Of a DNA stretch of 64,000 bases, positions 54,805 through 64,000 are shown in pieces. Each line of letters opens with the position of its first letter. Position 1 is the first letter of the stretch. The notes beneath the pieces were generated by a model, which had not been told where the DNA came from, made no database searches, and saw only the letters and a program-made list of their open reading frames with translations. Made by a program: the position numbers and the translations under genes. The stretch is from Streptomyces davaonensis JCM 4913 (GTDB lineage: Bacteria; Actinomycetota; Actinomycetes; Streptomycetales; Streptomycetaceae): NCBI RefSeq assembly GCF_000349325.1, contig NC_020504.1, positions 7,040,053-7,104,052 on the forward strand. The letters run 5' to 3'.

Positions 54805-55484
54805 GCGAGCAGCAGACCGGCCCGATCAAGGTCATGGTGGTCGACGACCACCCCATGTGGCGTGACGCGGTCGCCCGGGACCTGGCCGAGTCCGGGTTCG
54901 AGGTGGTCGCCACCGCGGGCGACGGCGAGCAGGCCGTGCGCCGCGCCAAGGCCGCGGGCCCGGACGTCCTGGTCCTCGACCTCAACCTGCCCGCCAAGCC
55001 GGGCGTCCAGGTCTGCAAGGAACTCGTCGGCCACAACCCGGCCCTGCGCGTCCTCGTCCTGTCCGCCAGCGGTGAGCACGCCGACGTCCTGGAGGCCGTG
55101 AAGTCCGGCGCCACCGGCTACCTGCTGAAGTCGGCGTCCACGGAGGATCTGCTGGACGCGGTCCGCCGTACCGCCGTCGGCGATCCGGTGTTCACCCCGG
55201 GCCTGGCCGGACTCGTCCTCGGCGAGTACCGGCGGCTCGCCTCCGAGCCCGCGCCCGCCGACCGGGACGCCGACCAGCCGGGCGCCCCGCAGCTCACCGA
55301 CCGGGAGACCGAGGTACTGCGTCTTGTCGCCAAGGGCCTGAGCTACAAGCAGATCGCCGAACGCCTCGTCATCTCCCACCGCACCGTGCAGAACCACGTC
55401 CAGAACACCCTCGGCAAGCTCCAGCTGCACAACCGTGTGGAACTCGTCCGGTACGCCATAGAGCGCGGACTTGACGACGAGTAA
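54801..55484 (+). CDS. macR: MacR-type LuxR-family response regulator
   Basis: A 227-aa regulator with receiver (1-120; VDDHP and phospho-acceptor Asp in VLVLDLNLPAKPG) and LuxR helix-turn-helix (LTDRETEVLRLVAKGLSYKQ ... SHRTVQNHVQNTLGKL). Coupled to the kinase by an ATGA overlap. By similarity and its position near pfkA it corresponds to S. coelicolor MacR. It probably binds its own operon and genes for surface proteins. The open frame upstream is within the kinase gene. Confidence 0.9.
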   Translation: MSEQQTGPIKVMVVDDHPMWRDAVARDLAESGFEVVATAGDGEQAVRRAKAAGPDVLVLDLNLPAKPGVQVCKELVGHNPALRVLVLSASGEHADVLEAVKSGATGYLLKSASTEDLLDAVRRTAVGDPVFTPGLAGLVLGEYRRLASEPAPADRDADQPGAPQLTDRETEVLRLVAKGLSYKQIAERLVISHRTVQNHVQNTLGKLQLHNRVELVRYAIERGLDDE

Positions 55485-55592
55485 ACCAACCGCCCCATGA
55501 TTCACCGGAATTGCCTCACCGACCCATCCCTGAGTGACCTGGATCACTATTAGCGTGGCCTCACCAGGCAACCGCGGCGAAGGGACAATTCC

Positions 55593-56621
55593 ATGCGGGT
55601 CGGAGTACTGACCGGAGGCGGCGACTGCCCCGGACTCAACGCCGTCATCCGGGCCATCGTCCGCAAGGGCGTTCAGGAGTACGGGTACGACTTCACCGGC
55701 TTCCGGGACGGCTGGCGCGGTCCGCTCGACGGCGACACCGTACGGCTCGACATCCCCGCCGTACGCGGCATCCTGCCGCGCGGCGGCACCATCCTCGGCT
55801 CCTCGCGCACCAACCCCCTCAAGCAGGAGGACGGTATCCGGCGGATCAAGGAGAACCTGGCCAAGCAGGAGGTCGACGCGCTCATCACGATCGGCGGCGA
55901 GGACACCCTCGGGGTGGCCGCGCGACTGTCGGACGAGTACGGCGTGCCCTGCGTCGGCGTCCCCAAGACCATCGACAACGACCTGTCCGCCACCGACTAC
56001 ACCTTCGGCTTCGACACGGCCGTCGGCATCGCCACCGAGGCCATCGACCGGCTGCACACCACCGCCGAGTCCCATATGCGGGTTCTCGTCGTGGAGGTGA
56101 TGGGCCGTCACGCAGGCTGGATCGCCATCCACTCCGGCCTCGCGGGCGGCGCCAACGTCATCCTCATCCCCGAGCAGCGCTTCGACGTCGAGAAGGTCTG
56201 CGGGTGGGTCACCTCCCGCTTCAAGGCGTCGTACGCGCCCATCGTGGTCGTCGCCGAGGGCGCCATGCCCCAGGACGGCGACATGGTCCTCAAGGACGAG
56301 TCGCTGGACTCCTTCGGGCATGTGCGCCTGTCGGGCGTCGGCGAGTGGCTGGCCAAGGAGATCGAGAAGCGCACCGGCAAGGAGGCCCGGACGACGGTTC
56401 TCGGCCATGTCCAGCGCGGCGGCACGCCCAGCGCCTTCGACCGCTGGCTCGCCACCCGCTTCGGCCTGCACGCCATCGAGGCGGTCCGCGACGGCGACTT
56501 CGGCAAGATGGTCGCCCTGCGCGGCACGGACATCGTCCGCGTCCCGATCGCGGAGGCCACGGCCAGGCTGAAGACGGTGGATCCGGCGCTCTACGAGGAG
56601 GTCGGGGTCTTCTTCGGCTGA
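55593..56621 (+). CDS. pfkA: 6-phosphofructokinase (group III, possibly PPi-type)
   Basis: A 342-aa phosphofructokinase. Nucleotide/phosphate loop GGGDCPGLNAVIRA (8-21), catalytic VPKTIDNDL and MGRHAGWIA are present. Residue 104 is Asp (ITIGGEDTLG) and Lys125 precedes TIDND; Asp at 104 with this Lys is the signature of PPi-dependent enzymes such as the Amycolatopsis methanolica one, whereas ATP-type enzymes have Gly at 104. Its phosphoryl donor therefore needs testing. ATG 55593 follows AAGGGA. Confidence 0.93.
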   Translation: MRVGVLTGGGDCPGLNAVIRAIVRKGVQEYGYDFTGFRDGWRGPLDGDTVRLDIPAVRGILPRGGTILGSSRTNPLKQEDGIRRIKENLAKQEVDALITIGGEDTLGVAARLSDEYGVPCVGVPKTIDNDLSATDYTFGFDTAVGIATEAIDRLHTTAESHMRVLVVEVMGRHAGWIAIHSGLAGGANVILIPEQRFDVEKVCGWVTSRFKASYAPIVVVAEGAMPQDGDMVLKDESLDSFGHVRLSGVGEWLAKEIEKRTGKEARTTVLGHVQRGGTPSAFDRWLATRFGLHAIEAVRDGDFGKMVALRGTDIVRVPIAEATARLKTVDPALYEEVGVFFG

Positions 56622-56631
56622 CCCGGCGGCG

Positions 56632-56667
56632 CTCGGCCATGGGCCGTATATTCGGCCCATGGCCGAG
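56632..56667. promoter_or_regulatory. Perfect 15-bp inverted repeat at the pfkA-ldhA junction
   Basis: CTCGGCCATGGGCCG (56632-56646) and CGGCCCATGGCCGAG (56653-56667) pair perfectly around TATATT. It follows the pfkA stop by 10 nt. It could be the pfkA terminator, or an operator for the next gene, because the AT-rich loop is typical of operator centres. An in-frame ATG (56659) lies inside the right arm. Confidence 0.7.
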
Positions 56668-56682
56668 CTGACGGGAGCAGCC

Positions 56683-57678
56683 TTGGAGATCCTTGCCTTC
56701 GGTGTCCAGGCCGACGAGAAGCCCCTGATCGAGCGGGCCTTCGCCGGACACCACGAGATCCGCTGCCTGGACGTGTTCCTCAACCAGGACACCGCCCCCA
56801 TCGCGGCCGGCTACGAGGTCATCTGCACCAGCGTCAACTGCGACCTCGACAACCGCGTCCTCCAGACCCTCGCGGCCGGCGGCACCCAGATGGTCGCCCA
56901 GCGCTCCACCGGCTTCAACAACATCGACCTCAAGGTCGCCGAGCGCCTCGCCATGACCGTCGCCCGGGTGTCGTACTACTCGCCGTACTCCGTCGCCGAG
57001 TTCGCCTGGACCCTCGCCATGGCGGTCAACCGCCGTGTCGTGCGCGCCTCCATCCGCACCCGGGACTTCGACTTCCGGCTCGACGGGCTGATGGGCCGCG
57101 ACCTGCACGGCCGCACCGCGGGCGTCCTCGGCACCGGGAAGATCGGCGAGGCGTTCGCCCGAATCGCCCACGGCTTCGGCATGAAGCTGCTCGGCTGGGA
57201 CATCGCCGAGAATCCGGCCTGCCTCGAACTCGGCATGAGCTACGTACCCAAGGAGCAGCTCCTCGCCGAGTCCGACCTGGTCAGCCTGCATGTCCCGCTC
57301 ATGCCCGCCACCCAGCGCCTGATCGATGCCGACGCCCTGAAGACGATGCGGGACGACGCGATCCTGGTGAACTCCAGCCGCGGCGGCCTGATCGACACCG
57401 CGGCCCTCGTCACCGAACTGCGCGCCGGCCGCTTCACGGGCGTCGGCCTCGACGTGTACGAGGCGGAGGCGGGCCTGTTCTTCCTCGACAAGTCCCTGGA
57501 GGCGATCGCGGACGACACCCTGGCCCGCCTGGTCACCTTCCCGAACGTCCTGGTCACCTCTCACCAGGCGTACTACACCGAGGACGCCGTCGGCCAGATC
57601 GTCGACGCCACGGTGCGCAACGTCCTGGACTACAAGGCGGGCCGCCGCTCGGAGAACGTGCTGGTGCCCCGGAGCTGA
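56683..57678 (+). CDS. ldhA: D-2-hydroxyacid (D-lactate) dehydrogenase
   Basis: A 331-aa NAD-dependent D-2-hydroxyacid dehydrogenase, D-lactate type, reducing pyruvate. The Rossmann motif is GVLGTGKIGEAFARIAHGFG; the substrate Arg is in NSSRGGLID; catalytic His in TSHQAYYTEDA; and the N-terminal GFNNIDL fits. I choose TTG 56683 because GGGAG lies 5 nt upstream and the family begins MxILAFGV; ATG 56659, 24 nt earlier, has no ribosome site and lies in a hairpin arm. The last 49 bp overlap the converging trpE(G). Confidence 0.9.
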   Translation: MEILAFGVQADEKPLIERAFAGHHEIRCLDVFLNQDTAPIAAGYEVICTSVNCDLDNRVLQTLAAGGTQMVAQRSTGFNNIDLKVAERLAMTVARVSYYSPYSVAEFAWTLAMAVNRRVVRASIRTRDFDFRLDGLMGRDLHGRTAGVLGTGKIGEAFARIAHGFGMKLLGWDIAENPACLELGMSYVPKEQLLAESDLVSLHVPLMPATQRLIDADALKTMRDDAILVNSSRGGLIDTAALVTELRAGRFTGVGLDVYEAEAGLFFLDKSLEAIADDTLARLVTFPNVLVTSHQAYYTEDAVGQIVDATVRNVLDYKAGRRSENVLVPRS

Positions 57679-59510
57679 CCCACCAGCTCCCGGACGATCG
57701 CGGCGCCGTCGAGCGTCAGCACCGACTCGGGGTGGAACTGCACGCCCGCGAAGCCGGGCCCCTTCAGCGCGTGCACCTCGTACGCCGTACTGCGGCTGAC
57801 CTGCACGCCGTGCGCGGCCAGCTCCCCGGCCGTGTCGTCGTCGCAGCGGGCCACGAAGCTGTTGTAGAAGCCGACGGTCTCCGGGCGCCCGAACAGGTCG
57901 ACCTCCGTCTGGGCGCCCTGGTACGGCACCTCCTTGCGGGCGATCTCCAGGCCCAGCTCGGCGGCGATCAGCTCGTGCCCGAGGCAGACGCCGAGCACGC
58001 CGTGCCGATGGCCCCGGATCACCTCGGCGGTCAGAGCCCGCAGGAACCGCATCTTGGGGTCGGCGGTGTCGGACGGGTCACCGGGGCCGGGGCCGAGCAC
58101 GACCGGACCCTCGTGCGCGAGGACGGCCTCCCGCAGCCCCGGCTCGTCGTAGCGCCGGACGGAGACGTCCAGGCCGCTGGAGCGCAGCACATGGGCGAGC
58201 ATCGCGGTGAAGGTGTCCTCGCCGTCGACGACCAGGGCGTGCCCGGTGAGATCGGCGGACCGCTCCTGCATCCGCAGCCAGAAGGGGGCGAGGGACGCGC
58301 GGCGCCCGTCGAGGGCGGCACGCACGCGTGGGTCGTCGGCGAGACGTACGCGCGCGTGCTCCTCACGCGGCCGTGACGGACGTACACCCAAAGCCGCGAG
58401 CACCCCCGCCGCCTTGGCGTGGGTCTCCGCGACCTCGCTCGCCGGGTCCGAGCCACGCACGAGGGTCGCGCCGACCGGGACGCGCAGGTGTCCCTCGGAG
58501 GAGATGTCCGCGGTGCGGATGAGGATGGGGGAGTCCAGGGTCTGGGCCCCACCGGAGTCCCGGCCGAGCAGCGCCAGCGCCCCCGCGTAGTACGCGCGCC
58601 CACCGACCTCGTGCCGCTCGATGACCTGGCAGGCGTTCTGCACGGGCGAGCCCGTGACAGTGGCCGCGAACAGGGTCTCCTTCAGCACCTCGCGCGCGTC
58701 CAGGGACGACTTGCCGCGCAGTTCGTACTCGGTGTGCGCGAGATGGGCCATCTCCTTCAGCCGGGGCCCGACCACCACCCCGCCCATGTCGCCGACCGTG
58801 CACATCATCTTGAGCTCCTCGTCGACGACCATCGACAGCTCCTCGATCTCCTTGCCGTCGGCGAGGAAGTCCAGCAGATGCTCGGGCGTCGGCCCCTCGG
58901 CGGGATAGCGGTACGTCCCGCTGATCGGGTTCATGACGACCGTGCCGCCGGACATCCGCACGTGCACCTCGGGGCTGGCCCCGACCAGCGTCCGCTCCCC
59001 GGTGTGCACGACGAACGTCCAGTACGCGCCCCGCTCACCCTCCAGCAGCCGCCGGAAGAGACTCAGGGCATCGGCGCGTCCGAACCCCGGGATCTCCCCC
59101 TCGTACGTCCGCCGGATCACGAAGTTCGCGCCCTCGCCGCGTCCGATCTCCTCGTCCAGCACGCGTCCCACGATCTGCGCGTACTCCTCGTCCGCGACGT
59201 CGAAGCCGCCGTTCTCGACGCGCACGTCATGGGCGGGGAGCTGGGCCAGGGCCTCGGCGAGCGGGATCGCGTACGTCTCCTCGGGGGTGAGCACCGTCAG
59301 TGGCGTCCCGTCGTCGCGGACGTCGAAGCCGCGCTCGCGGATCTGGCGGAAGGGGACGAGGGCGAGGCCCTCGTCGGGGAGGTCGGCGAGGCGGTCGTGG
59401 TCGGTGACCGGGCCGATGAGGACCTCGACCAGGTCGTGGTCGTGACCCGGAGTGCGGCGGCGCAACAGGGCGAACGGACGGGGATCGTCCAGCAAGCCGA
59501 GCAGGTTCAT
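57630..59510 (-). CDS. trpE(G): Fused anthranilate synthase TrpE-TrpG
   Basis: A 626-aa single-chain anthranilate synthase, turning chorismate and glutamine into anthranilate. The chorismate-binding domain covers 1-405 (GTYRYPAEGPTPEHLLDFL, VTGSPVQNACQVIERHE) and the glutamine amidotransferase domain the rest, with the oxyanion PGPGDPSD, nucleophile Cys in VLGVCLGHELIA and VQFHPESVL. The fusion is characteristic of streptomycete trpE(G) and of PhzE. ATG 59510 follows AAGGAG at 10 nt. It is preceded by a leader peptide and attenuator. Confidence 0.94.
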   Translation of the reverse strand: MNLLGLLDDPRPFALLRRRTPGHDHDLVEVLIGPVTDHDRLADLPDEGLALVPFRQIRERGFDVRDDGTPLTVLTPEETYAIPLAEALAQLPAHDVRVENGGFDVADEEYAQIVGRVLDEEIGRGEGANFVIRRTYEGEIPGFGRADALSLFRRLLEGERGAYWTFVVHTGERTLVGASPEVHVRMSGGTVVMNPISGTYRYPAEGPTPEHLLDFLADGKEIEELSMVVDEELKMMCTVGDMGGVVVGPRLKEMAHLAHTEYELRGKSSLDAREVLKETLFAATVTGSPVQNACQVIERHEVGGRAYYAGALALLGRDSGGAQTLDSPILIRTADISSEGHLRVPVGATLVRGSDPASEVAETHAKAAGVLAALGVRPSRPREEHARVRLADDPRVRAALDGRRASLAPFWLRMQERSADLTGHALVVDGEDTFTAMLAHVLRSSGLDVSVRRYDEPGLREAVLAHEGPVVLGPGPGDPSDTADPKMRFLRALTAEVIRGHRHGVLGVCLGHELIAAELGLEIARKEVPYQGAQTEVDLFGRPETVGFYNSFVARCDDDTAGELAAHGVQVSRSTAYEVHALKGPGFAGVQFHPESVLTLDGAAIVRELVGQLRGTSTFSERRPAL

Positions 59511-59568
59511 GATCCGTGGCTCCTTCTCAGGGGGATCGAGGTGAGAGGAGCGGGCCGCCGGAAAACAC

Positions 59569-59595
59569 CGAAGGCCGCCCCTCGGGCGGCCTTCG
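59569..59595 (-). terminator. Attenuator hairpin of the trpE(G) leader
   Basis: Perfect 12-bp stem (59569-59580 and 59584-59595) with a 3-nt loop; on the transcribed minus strand it is followed by GTGTTTT, an intrinsic terminator. A competing antiterminator would involve the GC-rich stretch near 59617-59640, CCGGCGGCCCGC on the transcript. Confidence 0.88.
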
Positions 59596-59616
59596 CGAAG
59601 TCTTGAGTACGCGCAG

Positions 59617-59679
59617 TCAGCGGGCCGCCGGAGAAGCGGTCCACCACCAGTTCTGGTTCATGGTCGAATGCGCGAACAT
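59617..59679 (-). CDS. trpL: trp leader peptide (WWW)
   Basis: A 20-residue leader, MFAHSTMNQNWWWTASPAAR, carrying three consecutive Trp codons, just before a terminator hairpin and trpE(G). This is the classic arrangement in which starvation for charged tRNA-Trp stalls the ribosome and prevents the terminator. The ATG is only 9 nt after the stop of the TetR gene, and TAGGGT, a good -10 box, ends 6 nt before it, so the leader is probably translated from a leaderless mRNA. Confidence 0.92.
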   Translation of the reverse strand: MFAHSTMNQNWWWTASPAAR

Positions 59680-59685
59680 GCCCCG

Positions 59686-59691
59686 ACCCTA
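59686..59691 (-). promoter_or_regulatory. Candidate -10 box of trpL/trpE(G)
   Basis: TAGGGT on the minus strand, overlapping the TAG stop of the TetR gene and six nucleotides before the trpL ATG. No convincing -35 box is seen in the end of the TetR coding sequence. Confidence 0.5.
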
Positions 59692-60282
59692 ACGCATCAG
59701 CAGCAGATCCAGATTGCGGTCGAGATATCGGGTCAGTTCCCCGCCCTCGGGGAGCGTGGCCGGGACGGCGTGGGCGAGCTGGGCGTGGCCCAGATAGACG
59801 CTGTAGGCGAGCAGACCGCGCCGCCGCGCCTCCTCCTCGGAGAAGCCGGCCTCGGCGAAGAGCTGTGCGACGTAGGCGACCCGGCGCTCGGTGACGCGGG
59901 CGAGCACCGTCGCGACACGCGGGTCCTCGGCGGTCGCCAGCAGTCTGACCTCCAGCGGATCGTCCGCGGCCGACCCGATCGCCTCGGCGAACAGCAGCCG
60001 CAGCCGCCGCTCCGCGTCGGGCTCCGTCTCCAACTCGGTGATGAGCGCCTCGGTCTGGGTCTCGGCCCAGCGTTCGAGCGCCGCCGCGATCAGCGCGTCC
60101 CGATTGGCGAAGTGCCAGTAGAAGCTGCCCTTGGTGGTGCCGAGCCGGACGGCCAGCGGCTCCACGGCGACCGCGGCGAGCCCACCCTCGCCCATCGCGA
60201 CGAGCGCGGCATCGGCCCAGTCGTCGGCGCTCAGCCGGGGCTTGCCGGAGGTCTTGCGAGGGGGGCGTTGCACCATGGCCAT
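59689..60282 (-). CDS. TetR-family transcriptional repressor
   Basis: A 197-aa regulator. The N-terminal helix-turn-helix is VEPLAVRLGTTKGSFYWHFA, with the usual TetR helix 1 (SADDWADAALVAMGEGG). The rest is an all-helical ligand domain. It is divergent from the SRPBCC/DUF2867 gene, with two similar palindromes between. ATG 60282 is adjacent to the first palindrome, so binding would block its own transcript. ATG 60276 is an alternative start; neither has a ribosome site. The stop is 9 nt before trpL. Confidence 0.9.
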   Translation of the reverse strand: MAMVQRPPRKTSGKPRLSADDWADAALVAMGEGGLAAVAVEPLAVRLGTTKGSFYWHFANRDALIAAALERWAETQTEALITELETEPDAERRLRLLFAEAIGSAADDPLEVRLLATAEDPRVATVLARVTERRVAYVAQLFAEAGFSEEEARRRGLLAYSVYLGHAQLAHAVPATLPEGGELTRYLDRNLDLLLMR

Positions 60283-60296
60283 ACGGTACCGTACGG
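60279..60296. promoter_or_regulatory. TetR operator, site 1
   Basis: CCATACGGTACCGTACGG is an imperfect palindrome overlapping the TetR start codon. It shares 15 of 18 bases with site 2, 22 bp away centre to centre. Confidence 0.7.
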
Positions 60297-60300
60297 TTGA

Positions 60301-62604
<2,304 letters not shown>

Positions 62605-62632
62605 CCGGTTCGGCTGTTACCTGAGAGTGACA

Positions 62633-62664
62633 TGGGGCGCGGATCACATACGATCCGCGCCCCA
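62633..62664 (+). terminator. Terminator after the DAHP synthase gene
   Basis: Perfect 13-bp stem (62633-62645 and 62652-62664), loop ACATAC, followed by CAGCTCTTTTA. Confidence 0.9.
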
Positions 62665-62698
62665 CAGCTCTTTTACGGCTCCTGTGAGCCGGGTAAGG

Positions 62699-62717
62699 TT
62701 AGGTTAGCCTCACCGAT
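62699..62717 (+). promoter_or_regulatory. Iron box (DmdR1/IdeR-type) upstream of bfd
   Basis: TTAGGTTAGCCTCACCGAT matches 15 of 19 positions of the actinobacterial iron box TTAGGTTAGGCTAACCTAA. It ends 42 nt before the bfd start. Fe-loaded DmdR1 should repress bfd, consistent with release of iron from bacterioferritin only when iron is scarce. Confidence 0.85.
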
Positions 62718-62758
62718 CAAGGGGATGGCACATCGACCCCGTCCGGGAGGTGAACCGC

Positions 62759-63007
62759 GTGTACGTCTGCAGTTGCTTCGGTATCACCGAGCAGCAGGTC
62801 AAGGAGCACGCGGCCGACGGTGCCTGCACCCCCCGCCAGATTGCGTCGTCCTGCAAGGCGGGCACGGACTGCGGGTCGTGCGTACGCCGTATCCAGGCGC
62901 TCCTGGGCCGGGGCGCGTGCCCCCGCCGTGAGCTGGCCGAGCAGGGCAAGCCGGTGCTCACCGATCTGGCGACCGACCGGGCGGACGATCTGGCGGACGT
63001 GGCCTAG
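62759..63007 (+). CDS. bfd: Bacterioferritin-associated ferredoxin
   Basis: An 82-aa [2Fe-2S] protein of the Bfd family, which reduces bacterioferritin to release stored iron. The four ligands are in VCSCFGIT (CxC) and TDCGSCVRR (CxxC). GTG 62759 (MYVCSCFGITEQQVKEHA) is chosen since GGGAGG lies 8 nt upstream; GTG 62750 is another. It follows an iron box. Its TAG stop is part of the CTAG that flanks the downstream IS, so the gene is intact but its native 3' context is lost. Confidence 0.92.
   Translation: MYVCSCFGITEQQVKEHAADGACTPRQIASSCKAGTDCGSCVRRIQALLGRGACPRRELAEQGKPVLTDLATDRADDLADVA
63004..63007. repeat. Possible 4-bp target duplication, left copy
   Basis: CTAG, which includes the bfd stop TAG, directly beside the left inverted repeat; the second copy is 63982-63985. 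Being palindromic and short it is weak evidence. Confidence 0.45.
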
Positions 63008-63981
63008 ATGAGTAGTTCCGATGTGGTTCAGTGGTCGTAGGCGGTCAGTGACCTGGTGATGGGTGCGCCGATGGTTCGGTTGTGCCAGATCGCGCAGGTC
63101 ATCGCGAGGATCCGCTGGGCCACCCGGACGCCGACGCCTTCGATGGTCCGGCCGCCGTGCTGTTCGAGATCAAGCTGGCCCTTGAGGGTGTCGTTGACCG
63201 ACTCGATCAGCTGCCGCACCGTCTTGAGCAGGGCTTCCGCGGGCTGTGGGGTGGCGCGGTTGCGGTAGGAGGGCCGTAGCAGGCTGATGCCGCGAGCGGC
63301 GAGGAAGCGGTCGAGTTCGGCGGCGATGTAGCCCTTGTCGGCCAGGATCAGCAAGCCTGGCCGGCTGGCGGCCAGATACGGTTCGTCGTCGACAAGCGCG
63401 GCCAGGACCTGCCGTTCGTCGATCTTCGGGTCGGCCAGGGCCCAGGTGACGGGCAGTCCGGCCGGGGTGCACACCAGGTGCAGTTTCAGGCCCCAGTAGA
63501 AGCGGGAGTGGGAGCGGCAGTAGCCGTAGTTGGCCCATCCGGCCAGATCGGAGCGTTTGACGGTCTCACGCGAGCGGGCGCACTCGACGGGGGTGGAGTC
63601 CACGATCCACACATCGTCCAGCCATAGGTCGGTGTCTGCGGCCAGCGATCGGATGGCCCGTTTGACCAGGCCCAGCGCGGCCCGCAGGCGCTTGTTGTAG
63701 GCCGGCCGCTGCGGCAGATACGGGAACATCCCGTGCAGGTGGGCGTGGGCGAAACGCAGCCAGCGGGCCTCGCAGTGGAAGCCCAGTACGGCCTGTGCCA
63801 CCGCCAGGGTCACCAGCTCGGCATCAGGCAGCCGCGGCGGACGCCCACGCCGCCGCGGGGTCTTCAAACGGTCATCGACATGCACGTACAGTGCCGTCAA
63901 GAGGGTGTCTAAATCGGTCGTCACAACCCGATGTTGGACACCCTCCCTGCGTCCGTGAACCCCGCAATCGGAACTACTCGT
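63008..63981. mobile_element. IS982-family insertion sequence, complete copy
   Basis: 974 bp bounded by 15-bp inverted repeats, ATGAGTAGTTCCGAT (63008-63022) and ATCGGAACTACTCGT (63967-63981), differing at one base, with CTAG on both sides. It contains one transposase gene and nothing else. Length and ends suit IS982. Confidence 0.85.
63028..63924 (-). CDS. IS982-family transposase
   Basis: A 298-aa DDE transposase. Acidic residues expected for catalysis are in VWIVDSTPVECARS, LLILADKGYI (second Asp with downstream Lys), and the final Glu in QLIESVNDTLKGQL. The N-terminus MTTDLDTLLTALYVHVDDRL and the end ITRSLTAYDH match streptomycete IS982-type proteins as I remember them. The start ATG 63924 lies inside the right inverted repeat region side. 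The frame is intact, so the element may be active. Confidence 0.9.
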   Translation of the reverse strand: MTTDLDTLLTALYVHVDDRLKTPRRRGRPPRLPDAELVTLAVAQAVLGFHCEARWLRFAHAHLHGMFPYLPQRPAYNKRLRAALGLVKRAIRSLAADTDLWLDDVWIVDSTPVECARSRETVKRSDLAGWANYGYCRSHSRFYWGLKLHLVCTPAGLPVTWALADPKIDERQVLAALVDDEPYLAASRPGLLILADKGYIAAELDRFLAARGISLLRPSYRNRATPQPAEALLKTVRQLIESVNDTLKGQLDLEQHGGRTIEGVGVRVAQRILAMTCAIWHNRTIGAPITRSLTAYDH

Positions 63982-63985
63982 CTAG
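63967..63985. repeat. Right inverted repeat and right CTAG copy of the IS
   Basis: ATCGGAACTACTCGTCTAG. The last four bases match the CTAG beside bfd. The window ends 15 bp later; TCTAGCTC occurs at 63981-63988 and again at 63993-64000. Confidence 0.6.
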
Positions 63986-64000
63986 CTCTGGTTCTAGCTC

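Noticed and set aside
56659..56682. ATG 56659 as ldhA start
   Set aside because: No ribosome site and inside a perfect hairpin; TTG 56683 is better supported, though not proven.

Overview
The window is a block of Streptomyces-type chromosome. The DNA is very GC-rich with extreme third-position GC bias, GTG and TTG starts are common, and the content is typical of the genus: a SAM-IV-like riboswitch, a WWW trp leader peptide, PspA/PspAA, the qcrCAB/ctaCDEF respiratory genes, a ROK glucokinase, a MacRS-like two-component pair and an IS982-like insertion sequence. I saw no rRNA, tRNA, CRISPR array, prophage or large biosynthetic cluster. Nearly everything looks like conserved core chromosome. The clearest mobile item is the IS at the right edge.

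Layout. 0.2-3.3 kb: envelope-stress genes (pspA, pspAA and a LiaS/LiaR-like pair). 3.4-8.9 kb: an RND permease and a membrane Ser/Thr kinase with a PQQ-type sensor domain. 8.9-15.2 kb: cofactor and Fe-S genes (nadA, an ErpA-type carrier, an adoK-like kinase, a cysteine desulfurase-TusA fusion). 15.4-24.7 kb: the aerobic respiratory island ctaC-ctaD-ctaF, an L,D-transpeptidase, a degenerate receiver, and ctaE-qcrC-qcrA-qcrB. 24.8-29.7 kb: trpD, a SAM-IV riboswitch with a SufS-like PLP enzyme, and a second PQQ-type kinase. 29.7-36.3 kb: a stand-alone RAM domain protein, a rhomboid protease, a zinc-ribbon protein, a NYN protein, two NlpC/P60 hydrolases and a metallopeptidase-like lipoprotein. 36.3-44.3 kb: PadR/MATE, a GT87 mannosyltransferase, a pimB'-like GT4, cholesterol oxidase and an acyl-CoA ligase. 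44.6-53.6 kb: metallophosphoesterase, SRPBCC, an ArsA-like ATPase, glkA, EEP phosphatase, an ECF sigma factor with its partner, a lipase and a plsC-like gene. 53.6-63.0 kb: MacSR-like pair, pfkA, ldhA, trpE(G) with an attenuator, TetR with a SRPBCC/DUF2867 protein, class II DAHP synthase and iron-regulated bfd. 63.0-64.0 kb: IS982-like element.

Functional links. The cytochrome bcc-aa3 genes form the respiratory core. NadA, ErpA, the two desulfurases and Bfd all bear on Fe-S supply. DAHP synthase, TrpE(G) and TrpD are three steps toward tryptophan. The PimB'-like and GT87 enzymes, PlsC and the FadD-type ligase suggest phosphatidylinositol mannoside and lipid assembly. From memory, much of this gene set is also clustered in Mycobacterium tuberculosis around Rv2178c-Rv2204c, which points to an old actinobacterial neighbourhood.

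The most interesting signals are regulatory or involve altered motifs: the SAM-IV riboswitch on a desulfurase-like gene, a trp attenuator whose leader appears to be leaderless, a 43-bp PadR palindrome, paired TetR operators, nested inverted repeats between nadA and the Fe-S carrier, an iron box upstream of bfd with an IS abutting its stop codon, an ArsA-like ATPase without the Walker A lysine, and a phosphofructokinase with the Asp104 signature of PPi-dependent enzymes. I did not find a clearly novel multi-gene system.
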